Below are positions 11,977-22,731 of a stretch of 64,000 bases of DNA, piece by piece; position 1 is the first letter of the stretch, and each line of letters opens with the position of its first letter. Source of the DNA: Gymnopus androsaceus JB14 (Eukaryota > Basidiomycota > Agaricomycetes > Agaricales > Omphalotaceae); NCBI GenBank assembly GCA_009733575.1, contig ML769388.1, forward strand, positions 248,001-312,000. The letters run 5' to 3'. The notes beneath the pieces are model-generated. The model was not told where the DNA came from, did not search any database, and saw nothing but the letters and a program-made list of their open reading frames with translations. The position numbers and the translations under genes are program-made.

Positions 11977-14900
11977 TTATATCGAATTACGCCGTGCACT
12001 GCGCCCTTTCGTGGTACCTTCCACCCTGCCATCAATGAAAGCGGAAGGAAGCTTTCCCTCTTCTGCATACTTGTCCAAGAATTTCAGCGCAGACTGGTAA
12101 CCCTTCTTTTGTATCTCTTCGAATTTACTGAATTGAAGTGTGCCGTACTGTGCAGTACCTTCATTAGCACAAACTAGAATACCAGAGGGATGCACTTACA
12201 TCTTGAACTGGCATCGAAAGATAAATGCAGTTCGGTGCGACCTTTGCCTCTTCTAGTGTTTTGACGCTCGATACACTGTAGAATTTACCTTCCTATGATC
12301 TCCCGTTAACAAGAGACAAATACCACTTACTATGCCAGACGACTTTGAATTTCGGTTATAGCAGGTACACGTTTTGCATTGGAGAACGGATTCCAACGAT
12401 TAATCAGTAACCACCAACCCGACACATGGTCACCGAAATCCCTCGGAGAGTTATCATCCAGCTGGAAGCAATTAGCTTAATTATCATTGTTTTTTTTGTT
12501 CAAGTGAACCCACCGAACCGACGTCGCAAGCGAAAACGGCACTTGCGCCTTTAGAAAACATTGCCGCCACCGGTAAATTATCCACTAAACGGCAATAGGT
12601 TTATAGCATCAAACCGCTTAGTAGAACAGGGAAGCTTACCATATCCACCATCGACCAGCATGCTACCATTATCACAGAGCGGCGGTAAAAGTCCCACTAA
12701 TGTCATTGACCCGCCTGTTCCAAGGCATTAGCATCGGAAATACTCGTAAAACAGCAACTTACGAATGAATCTCCAGGCATAGCCAGTCTCATGAATTTCC
12801 ATTCGAGATGTATTAATGTTGGTTGTGTTACAGAAAAATGGCAGCCACATATCTTCCATATGAAGATCATAAAATGCCTGGAACATAGGTCAAGCAAAAA
12901 CATAATCCCATCTGTTTAAAACTTACCTTGTAGATAGAACGGTTGAATTCATGACCCTGGATAAGAACTTTCAATTCATGTGCTCAAATCGGCCCCCAAG
13001 GTGCACATACCGTGGTGTAGGCCACTATAGGATAAGTCACGTCAGACAATATGCGCCAAATGTTACCCATTCTCGAGCTAAACTGCTTAGCGCGCCCGGC
13101 GCTGGACAGGATATCCCCTTCGCGCGCATAGAGACCACCTATGAATGCACCAATACTAGTTCCTGTTTCATGGAATGTGTAAGTTTCGCAAGTAGAGATA
13201 CGTCGCTCTTACCTCCGATATGGTCGATAGGAATCCCATACTCCTCTAATGCTCTGATCAGGCCCTAAGAGAGTAAAATAAGCATACCGGCGGAATGTTC
13301 TTCCAATTGGAATCAATTACCAAATGAGAAATGCCTCGAGCTCCCCCTCCACCAAGAACGAGTCCTATTGATTTTCCGCACAAGCGGCGAGCGATACGGG
13401 AGAAGTCGTTGGTGTGAGGAAGACGCTGTGGCCGTGGATCATGTGCGCCTCCCCGATACTTTTGTATTTCGTTCTGCACTTTATCTTTGAGGTTCTTCAG
13501 GGCAGTCATAGGATCGGGGTCCTTTGGAACTGCTGATTTTGGTATAGACATCACCATTCCCTTGTACAGACGTCAGAAATCAACCGAATCATCAATCTTA
13601 TGTCCACGTACCGGAAGCTCTACGTGCAGATGCTGGTGAATCCAAGGACGGGTCTAAAGAAAACGTTTATGGGAAAACCACAAGAGGACAACTTTACACA
13701 GAACTTTACCTTCAACCATTCACGCGTAGACCCCGGGATCACCGAGCGATCAGGGTGCAATAACACGAGCTCCTTCCGCGCGGTGGTTTTCATAGACAGG
13801 AGCAAGCGTTCGTATTCCCCGGGACTCGGGTCATCCCCCATTCCGACAACCATAACATAATCTGCCTATGGAAAAGGTCAGGATGCAGTCACAGAAATAC
13901 AAAACATATTTACGCACTTGCCGAATGCAGGTCTGCGTCCAGGAACTGTTGACGGGGGAGTCCACGACATATAGAACAGTGCGATATTTCTGCTCCTGGT
14001 CAGCGAGCCACCCAGCAGCCTTCAACTTTCCCATCCTGGTGAAAGCATGCCGTCCCAAGTGACTCGACATTGAAGCTTGATTCATGTATGCTGTGGTAGC
14101 CCCAATTCCTTCCAGCGCCGACTGGAGCTTTTTGGCAAAGACATCAATGGGCACGTTGCGGGACGAGGGAAGCACAGCGACAGTCTTGAGATTGTTGTTG
14201 TAACCAAGCTCGGAGGAAGGCCTTCTGGTGGATGTCAGTGGTGACGAATAGACTTCATCTCTCACTCGTGAGGCAATCATGCGTAGTAACCTTTGGGGAA
14301 TTTAGACAGATACATTCTAGGTTCTCCTGGAGCACTCACTGAGCCGTAGTCTGTGGATTCCTGCACAACGTCAGGTTCTATCATCGCAAACGGAGCTATG
14401 AATCTCACCTTGCAGAAATTGCATTGAACAAAGTTTGGGGCATTCTGATTAGCTCCGTATCACGAATAGCATGGGCAGTAGTTCTGCGAGGAGAACTTGT
14501 GATGACATCCAATTCCCCCACTGTATCTCCTTGCCCATATTCTCCTACGATGCCCAAGCCCCCTCCTGCATTATCAGTTATCACACGGAGACGACCGTTG
14601 ATGACAATATAGAAACTGTCGCTTTTGTCTCCTGGGCGCCATAGAACTTGACCTGCATTAACTTGCATCCAATCCAGAGAGGCGTCTATGTGCAATACTT
14701 TACAAAAAGATGAGCACAGAAAAGAACTTCGTGAGGGATCACATACCGAGTGGAGACAATAACGAGATCAGCCGCTTCGCCAACGTAAGAAGAACAATAG
14801 GACGTTTCTCCAAGAGCCTCTCCAGTGCATTTGAATGTAGGAAACCGACATAAGTATCAGTCTTGGCCTTGATGTCGACGTACGAAGCAATATGGCAGAG

Positions 14901-17372
14901 AGATGCTACAACGGTATAAGTGTTGAAAGCAAGGCAAAAAAACAGCACATACCTAGATAACCCGCGATCCCTCCTGGCTTGACAGTGAATAGAAGTTTCT
15001 GGTCACCGCCATCTTTGGGAGTATTACGCATGTTATCAGTGTTGTCAGAGGAGCTCTTGTTGGGTTCTGGAAGTAGGATATCTAGGAATCCCTCGATAAC
15101 GTAGAAGAGCCCTGTTTCAAAAAGCCTTAGATTCAAATTGAATGATGACTGGACGACGTTCTTACCTGTATTCAACTCTCCCGCTTTGACCAGCGTTGAA
15201 CCGGCGGCGAAGAAAAGCATCTCAACTTCATTATCTAGCCCTAACATATACCCGCCAGGTGAAGGTAAGGTCGAGGAGCCACCAGTCGCGCTCGATGCAT
15301 CATCATTCAAGTCCAGTAGGGACAAAGAGCTGAAGGAAGAAGTGAATAATCCCCCGGGTCCGCCTGCACGAAAGTCGTCCGCAGGCCGAACCGCAGGGGA
15401 TGCCTCGATAGAATCGCTTCCGCTGAGCGGAGGTTGTAAAAGTCCAATCGATTTTGCAATGCACGACATAACCTCCTCCCGTAAGTTAAAATCATCTCCA
15501 GACATATTGGCAGCTCTTCGACTTTCGACAAAGTTTGCACTCTTTCGCGTTACGTGCGGTGTGTTCACGCTACTGATGTGACGATTTAAAGGTCCTCGGC
15601 GAAGATTTTCATCGGGATTATCAGTCGACGTAAGCAAATCTCCAGCTTGGACAACATAGCGAGAGCTGTTATGCCTGAAAGGAAATGAAGTGGATGGCGA
15701 CAGTGTTGTACTTTTCGATTGTAAAGGGGGCGGCCGGGGTGCATCTATGATCTTCACTTTCTTCGCAGAATTTTCTTCAGAGTGCAACGTCATGCTCTCT
15801 GTAGACAGTGTCTTTGCTGACATAGACGCGGGAGATTCCGTGAATTGAGAGTAAGAGAAGTAGTCAGTATCTGAATCTGAACGATCTGTACTGTCAAAAC
15901 GCTGGCGCAGATACTGCAGTCCTCCTCCCTCATAGAAGGAAGCTGGTAACGGATGGCAAGCGATATCATTGATCACTTTTTCCGTACGAAGGACTTCGCT
16001 GGTTAACCCAAGATATTTGTGCGCTGCATTGAAAGTGACGCGCGAAAAACGCGTTAATATCACTGAGAGAACATGGTCAGAATGGAGCCGAATAGACAGA
16101 GTATGGATTGGGCACCTTGCACGATATGGCCTGTTGCTTTGGGATAATTCTTTGTGAGTCTCCTGAAAGCCTCAGCCGGAATTACGGCGAGCGTGGTGTC
16201 TTCGGTGGCTCGAGCTACTAGCCCATGGTAGACCTCTTTCTCTTTATGAGACTGAGAAGGGGTATACTCCTCTTCTATCGTGGAAGCGTATCCATCTCGC
16301 TCTGGTAATAATGATGGGGAAGTGAGATGCACCGTCGAGGTAGTGGAAGAAAGCGAGCCGCGGCGCATTCGTGGAGTCCCCCGTTGTTCAAGGTCAAAGG
16401 CAGAGATATCCGCACTGTGCTGGCTACTGGTCCTGCTCAAAAAGGGCTCAGCATCCGAGGAACCGATATTGAACGGGGATTCTTCGTGGTCATCTTGCCA
16501 GCTCATCTTGACGTCTTCCGTGAAGAGACTCAAGATGGTGAAAAGGCTGGAGAGAGTGCCCCCGCTGCCAACTTCGTTTAAAAGTTGGAAACCATTTACA
16601 TCTTCATGATCCCAGGATCCCACTTGTTGATTAGAAGTTTGCCCTGTCTGGGTAAAGACTTGCACCGTCCCATCGATAACACAGTAGAAGCTTTTATCTT
16701 GGTCGAGTGAGATGCTATCCCCAGCTATCAACCGCCTGGTCTGCAAGTGTCGCGCAAGCTCGTGAAATACCTGAGAATGAAAGTAAGTTATTAACCACAG
16801 GCGTCAAAAACAAACGTACCGGTTTCTCTAGCTATGAATCCGAGCCAAAGCCATGAGCAACCGAACTACATGTTTGAAAGGAGGATTTGAACCTACAAAA
16901 CCGAAAACCCGGACGGCTTGTAAGAAATCATCCAAATAATTGTGAAAGGAGGGAGGTGGATCTATAACAAGGTCCAAGTTCAGTTTGCTTTATTGGGATT
17001 CCGAGTTTGAATCAATACCTGTATTCACGTCTGGATGAAGTTCGTTGACATCAGGTTTGATGAGTGGTGGTTCCTTTAGCTGCGTGTAGTCATTCAGATA
17101 TCGGAATCGGATCCAGTAGTTGACGGCGACAAGCAAGAGGGCAAAAATGAGAGCGAATGACCAAAAATTGAGGGTTAATGTCAAAGAGTATGACAACACG
17201 AAGTAGATTAATGTTGGAATTGTGATTGTTACAAAAGCAACAAGGGATTTAGCCCAAGACAGAATCCAAACTACATTAAACGTCAGTTATGAATCCTTGG
17301 TAAGATACTGTACTTACGAATAACCCAAAAACATGCAGAAACAAGGGACACCAAAGGATGCGATTCTTCCAT
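11977..17372 (-). CDS. NTE1: Lysophospholipase NTE1 (neuropathy target esterase homologue)
   Basis: ER membrane serine esterase that deacylates phosphatidylcholine and lysophosphatidylcholine to glycerophosphocholine. The start at 17372 gives [18 protein letters not shown] and, after an intron, [20 protein letters not shown] plus a second hydrophobic stretch, so two N-terminal membrane segments. Cyclic-nucleotide-binding-like domains follow ([58 protein letters not shown] with [12 protein letters not shown]), separated by long Ser-rich linkers. The patatin domain shows [13 protein letters not shown] (oxyanion loop), [18 protein letters not shown] with the nucleophile Ser in G-T-S-I-G split by an intron, and LVDGGY near 12640 with the catalytic Asp. 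The C-terminus [14 protein letters not shown] is basic. Size, domain order and both catalytic residues match fungal NTE1. Many short exons; the frame is consistent throughout as far as I followed it. Confidence 0.95.
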
Positions 17373-17715
17373 ACTGAAGAAAGAAGACTAGAAGTCCAGG
17401 AAAGGTTTAGGCTGAAGTCACTGAGAGAGAAAGAAAACTGGAGAATCCAAGAAAGGTTTAGGCTGGAGTCACCGAGACGTTTAGGCGGAAGTCACCGACT
17501 TCAGTACGCTTGAAGCCTGAAGGAACGTGCGCGGCAATGACGTCTTGGGCGCCTAAATAAACGCACTTCCAAAAACGGGTTGAGAGCTGGCCACTGGCAA
17601 AATTGTTTCGATTCAGGATTATTAGCTAGTTACATACAGAAAAGTAATGCGAATTCAAATGTGTAAGATGTCCCATACAGAAATGTCAAATGCAATGTGA
17701 AAAGTAGCGATTCTA
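17373..17715. other. Short intergenic region with direct repeat
   Basis: 343 bp upstream of NTE1. It contains a roughly 40-bp near direct repeat around 17390-17480, seen as two copies of CCAGGAAAGGTTTAGGCTGA / CCAAGAAAGGTTTAGGCTGG followed by AGTCAC.GAGA, and a third partial AGTCACCGA near 17490. Possibly a promoter duplication. No gene seen. Confidence 0.5.
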
Positions 17716-18621
17716 TCAGAGTATTCTAAATGCCAATGGTCGTGAATAAAAGCAGACGATCGTAAGAAGCAGAGTCACTATTGACAATGGCAACGATAAA
17801 GCAGCCAAGAATATGGCATGAAGCGAATCCAGGACTTCTGAACCCCTCCCAAACGCCGTAGAAGAACAATGATCGGTGGACCTTTGTGACATTGGACTTG
17901 ATGAAGTCGCTAGCACTGGCACGGAGTATTCCACTGATAGTGCGAGATCCCGTTCGACACGCTTCAAGGTTATGCAGCTTTCTTCAGCGGCATCTACAGC
18001 ACGTCCATGGGGAACAATGAGTACTGAACTAGTCTCATTACGGTTCCGGATTGAGCGATGCATACGAAGACTTTGGCATCCATAGTCTTCCAAAACGGTG
18101 GAGACCAGGTCCCATATGACTCGCGGGTCATCAGCAAGAGAATGAGAGGAACAACCGCTCTGTATCAGGCGTAGAGCCTTCATGGAAAGATAGAATTCGA
18201 GCCAATGTTGGCGATTGGTGAATTTCTTCGGATTCAGCGTAGAAGGAGAAAAGTCCGTTCTCCGAAGCGCGATCGAAGGGGGAATAGAACGATATCGAGT
18301 AGTAAAACAGGCACAGGCACCTGAGAACTGGTCCCATCCCCAAACGTCGTCGCCATACACGTCCTGGTGGTACGCTAAGCACTCTGGACACAAGAGATAT
18401 AGCAGAGACGTCTCGTATCGCTGCAAGGCGGTTGAAGAACGCATAATGAGGTGGTCCGTGAGCTGTACAAGTAGATCGGCGCGAATAAGGAGTAAAAGTT
18501 CGAGAGGAAGGGCTGTATTGTGCGAGCTAATGATCAAGTCCATCGTTCGGAGCTCGACGCTCATGCGCGCGAGAGATGCATGCATGAGCGTCGAAGGAGA
18601 GATTGCTAGCGCAGAACCCAT
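17716..18621 (-). CDS. Hypothetical protein with C-terminal membrane segment
   Basis: Single-exon frame of 301 residues from ATG 18621 (MGSALAISPSTLMHASLARM) to a stop at 17716. I do not recognise the family. The N-terminal 100 residues are helical and rich in Leu (LPLELLLLIRADLLVQLTDH), then comes a Cys-containing stretch, YLLCPECLAYHQDVYGDDVW, followed by GWDQFSGACACFTTRY. The last 35 residues are strongly hydrophobic (AIFLAALSLPLSIVTLLLTI), which suggests a tail-anchored membrane protein. The four cysteines in the CPEC / CACF segments could bind a metal. Codon use and length make it likely real. A same-strand frame upstream (18527-19114) may be part of the same or another gene, and the in-frame non-ATG extension to 18663 is not used. 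Confidence 0.65.
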   Translation of the reverse strand: MGSALAISPSTLMHASLARMSVELRTMDLIISSHNTALPLELLLLIRADLLVQLTDHLIMRSSTALQRYETSLLYLLCPECLAYHQDVYGDDVWGWDQFSGACACFTTRYRSIPPSIALRRTDFSPSTLNPKKFTNRQHWLEFYLSMKALRLIQSGCSSHSLADDPRVIWDLVSTVLEDYGCQSLRMHRSIRNRNETSSVLIVPHGRAVDAAEESCITLKRVERDLALSVEYSVPVLATSSSPMSQRSTDHCSSTAFGRGSEVLDSLHAIFLAALSLPLSIVTLLLTIVCFYSRPLAFRIL

Positions 18622-19772
18622 GTTGGCAGTCAGTAACAAGCCGGGAGGAAAGAAAGAAAGCAAAGGTGAGTAATATATACTTTACAGAGAGGAACAAGAA
18701 GCACTGAGCGTAATGATTCTTGATCAAGTCGAAACGGAACGAGCCGCATTGACATGACGTGAATTCCGCGGCCTCAGAGTCATGCTCTTCAATCTTCCTG
18801 GTTTGGATGGAAAACACGCCGTGAGAGCACATTTTACCCAACAAAAAAGCACCCGGACCAGAGTCAAAAACCAGAAAAGGGATATTTTCGCCGTCCAATA
18901 CAGCGGGATCTTGTTCGATGTACGTCACGGTATTCAAGTTGGTGGACGATACAAATTTAAGATTATTGACATTTTGATTGAGAAACAGGTTGAAAACCGT
19001 GAGTTTGCTACGTCCAGCTTGGCAGTCAAAACCGAGATAACGCAGGTCGTGCAACCATGAACACTTGAAATATGAAGCAACCGACTGGAATGGGAAAGAA
19101 AAAGAAAGATACATAGTTACAGTATGTACATTTGACAGCGAAGTTGAGAAGCGTAAATAAGCGCCTAGCTGCCGACCTTACAATTCAGTCCGAGTCACTC
19201 AAGAGTCACTCCAATACTCTCCAATAGGGTAGTCAGCATTATTCCAGAGCTAGAAAGAGAGGTATTTTTACTATCATTTCACGAGTCATAGATTTCTAAA
19301 ATGCAATCCTTGTATCCTGAGGCGTCGTTTTGTATTACCCCGCTACATTAGGATTTTCAGCCGCCAGTCCATCCACTGCCTACATCGCCGAATTACGGAA
19401 GTTGTATTGGATAGTGCTGTTGCGACTAGCGTTGTGAGCTTCACGTTCACCTGCCATCCCAGCATCCTCCGTCTCCCGCTCTCAATGCAGCCTGACGCCG
19501 CCTGCCTCTGAATTTGAACATTGCATTCACTCTTCCGATGGAATCTCAACGGGAGTCGGTGTATTGAAGTATAAGGATACGGTTATATGAACCCTCGATA
19601 CTCGCCTTGTTCTAGACTCGTCGTTAATAGTGTTTTCTGACTCCCCGCGTGTTCAATAGTATATAACGATACAGTTTGTAGCCTACTGACAGACCGACCC
19701 CGGCCATCAACAAGTAAAAGCTTGTTGGTCGGTCTCTTATGGTATGTATGTACTCTACATGCTTGAGAGGCT
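18622..19772. other. Intergenic region with an uncertain minus-strand exon
   Basis: The notable item is a 195-codon minus frame at 18527-19114 (segments YLGFDCQAGRSKLTVFNLFL, TYIEQDPAVLDGENIPFLVF, GAFLLGKMCSHGVFSIQTRK). It is protein-like and preceded by a good acceptor (TTTCCCATTCCAG at about 19085), so it may be an exon whose partners I could not place. It overlaps the start of the neighbouring hypothetical gene in another frame, so both cannot be fully right. 19120-19772 shows nothing convincing. Confidence 0.35.
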
Positions 19773-22629
19773 CTAAGCTTCCTCCGAGCTGGCAGTGAAA
19801 TTCCACTTTTGGACTATTGACATTCTTTCTTCGAATTCCTTGACCAAGTCCATTCCGGAGTGTGATGGACGTTGAGGCATTCGAGCATATAGTCCCTCCG
19901 AATCTGTATTGCCACTTTGCACGCCCAAGCCCAGAGGCTGAAGCGTTTCAACAGAGGGTGGAGGGATATACAATCCCCCCAACGCTGCATATGTACTTCC
20001 ACCTGAATAGGCACGCATTTGGGGATCTTTCGCAGCCCAGGCTTGAATCCTAGATAGAGAAAAAAGATACATAAAGATAAGGTTAAAAAGACGGCTATCA
20101 TCTCACTGTTTGCTTATCTTTTCTTTCCGAATAGAAAAGTGCGAGGCTATAACCTCCTGTGAAAGGCAGTCAACCATCATTCGAAGAGATTAGGATAAGA
20201 GCTTACTCCCCATATCCCGTCTCGGTGTTCCTCACGCAGCCAATCAACGATAGCCCATCGAGTAGTCTGTAGAGCAATATTGCGGTTGTAGCTTATGCTC
20301 GCAGTCGAATTTGGATTGGGCTTCCCATATCCTGGTCTATCGAAAAACGAAAGTAACCCGATCAGTTGGACCGTGGTAGAAAAGACCGAGACAGGTGTTA
20401 CGCACTCGTTAAAGTAGGGCAAGTCGATTAGAATCATGCTCTGTATACTGACGAGAACTTGCAGCAGGGTAGACTTGTAAGGCGACCACTGTTCTTCCGG
20501 TCTATCGAGGAGCGTCGGCTTTTTCGTTCAGATTCCGCAAAACTCTCTCAAACCTACCTGCCAGGCCATGTCCCTAATAGAGAAAGGCAGACCTTGCCGT
20601 CGTTGTACAGGTTTGGATTAAATCGGACGGCGCCACCTCCAGTAGTCCGTAAACGCATCAGAGGAGGGGTTGAAGGATAAGCTAACGGCATAAAACAATC
20701 AAACTCGAAGAGTCCACCAGCATACGGTGTTCCCTCTGGTCCGGCGATTAGTATCTTTCTGTGGATCTTGTCAGAAAGACTGTAAAGGGTTCATAAGAGC
20801 ACTTACATGGCATCATTTCGAACTTCATCGACTCGCATCCATATACCAGGTGGCAAACTCGTAGCGAGGACTGCAAGCTCTTTCACGAGATGAAGGCGAT
20901 CTTTGGGATTTCGTGTTGCATTTTGGGTAGTTTTGAGGTCATTAGCATAATTGAAGGTAGGGTAGTATAGCCCATTGGCCTTCCCTTTGCCCTTTCCAAT
21001 GGAACTAGATATATTTAGAGAGACATGCTTGAAAGCGAGGCGCTCGCAAGCCTGCGAGTAAGCTTTTTCGAGCGCGATTGAGACGTCTTTGCCCTTTCCT
21101 TTGGAATTGGAGTGGGAGGAGTCACTCTCCGTGGGGATATCAGAGGTGATGCCCAAGATAGATATCGCTCGTTCCACGTCGTCGCGGGTGGCAATGATAT
21201 CGCCACACAAGGAGGTCGCTTTGATTGTTTCCTCGGGATCATCTTCTGTTTCCATGAGTTGGGATGCGCCTGCTATGAATGCTTCACATTGCTTGCTCAG
21301 CTTCCTGAAGTAGTCATACAGAGGAGGCGCGCGCTCTAGGGAACCTTCTGCATCCTTCTCCCACTCGATTTCACCCTCGTCCCACATCCACGATTCAATA
21401 CCCGGAGAGCTGCTCATAACGAATCGTGACTCAAGGAGCACAGGGACTGTAAGCTCACAATCAGTCATGCGCTTCAACAACGCCAGCATAGCATAGTAAA
21501 CCTCGCTGCGCGCAATCCAGTCTGTGACGGAATCGTTGCGCAAAAGATCCCCAAGAAGATCAGGGATCTTAGACAAGGATAACAAAGCCCCAATTGATGG
21601 ATGAGGGAGCATGTCGTAAGCCTGTGCAGAATCTGCATAGGGAGATGGGAGTAGAGTCGAAACCATCCGGAGGGCGCGAGTTACCAACACTTCCCAGTGG
21701 GCCGCAAGCTCTTTGCTTCGTGTGGCCTCTCGGTAAACTTCGCGACCACCCCTCCCTCTTCTCCTGCCATGATAGGAATCGGAACCGTACCCAACTCCAG
21801 TATCCGTGCTGGTGCTGTTTTTGGGCATGGCTGCAACACGAGAATGGGAGGTGACCTTTTCACCAATATATTGTCTGTCTAGACCGCCCAGCGCTTCAAA
21901 AATAGCAATCGCACGAACTGTGGCACAGCAAGAATCCACTGTGCACTCTGCATTCTTAGCTTTTCCTTTACACGACACGGCACAAGAAAGGGGCTGGAAG
22001 CATCCTCTGCAGTGATTCGTCTTACACGAAGTACACGGAGCATGAAGAAGGAGACCGAGACTGGGGGTAATATTGTCCCCCGATAGCATTACCTAGAAGA
22101 CTTATATTAGAAAGTTTGAAGAGGAGATAGACTACGGACATACATATCCCCGGGGTGACTGCACAGATTCTCCACATTTTGTACATGGTCTTTCAACTGT
22201 GAAAGTAGATCGATAAAAAGACATGATTTCCGTCGGCGTACGTTCTTCTGCGCTGTACTGATAGGAGGGTCTGTGCTGGATTTTCGGAGACTCAGGGCTT
22301 CGTGGAACGACCGCTTCCGTTTCCGTTTGCTTGGAACCGCTGGAATGGTTGTTGGCTTCGGCTTCACCCCATTCCTTCGCTAGCTGTCTAGCGAAAGCTT
22401 CGTCATCATCTTCTATGACGATTGCATTGCTAGAACTACCAGCTGGAGCCCATTCTTCTTGCAACTGTTTGGCAAGCTTCTCACTTTCCTCTTGTTGCTT
22501 GATTTGGGCCAAAATCCGGGGGAGATCATCGTCGTCGGAATCATCTTCAATGACGATTGGATCTGTCCGAATGCGCTTATGATTCTGAGAACTTGGTGAA
22601 GGAGGAGAAAGGCTGCGTTTTACATGCAT
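19773..22629 (-). CDS. BIRC6-type ubiquitin-conjugating enzyme (large E2) with UIM-like motifs
   Basis: E2 that would carry ubiquitin as a thioester. The C-terminal UBC fold reads [40 protein letters not shown] (catalytic Cys codon at 20587-20589), [20 protein letters not shown] and YFNEPGYGKPN. GRPEE.W and PYFNEPGY are closer to BIRC6 than to UBE2O. No BIR domain is present. The N-terminus has two UIM-like helices, [15 protein letters not shown] and [16 protein letters not shown], each preceded by an acidic patch, so it may bind ubiquitin. A Cys-rich zinc-binding region follows: CTKCGE, then [18 protein letters not shown]. The middle part is helical. Start 22629 ([12 protein letters not shown]) is only 102 bp from the divergent methylisocitrate lyase start. 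About 900 residues over about six exons. The domain call is firm; substrate and partner E3 are unknown. Confidence 0.88.
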
Positions 22630-22731
22630 GATGGAAGTTGCCTCAGAAGGAAAGACAAGCGCTCATATATCATTAAGCGCCTCTCCGGTTGTTCTGCAGC
22701 AGCAATTGCCGGGGCTTCTTTCTCGGAAACC
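22630..22731. promoter_or_regulatory. Compact divergent promoter between E2 and methylisocitrate lyase
   Basis: Only 102 bp separate the two divergent start codons (E2 ATG at 22629 on minus, lyase ATG at 22732 on plus). Both promoters and 5' UTRs must overlap each other or the neighbouring coding sequence. No clear TATA element was seen. Confidence 0.6.

Noticed and set aside
16861..16920. GGTTCAAATCC-like tRNA T-arm on the minus strand
   Set aside because: It lies inside an NTE1 exon coding [15 protein letters not shown], and no acceptor or anticodon stem can be formed around it.
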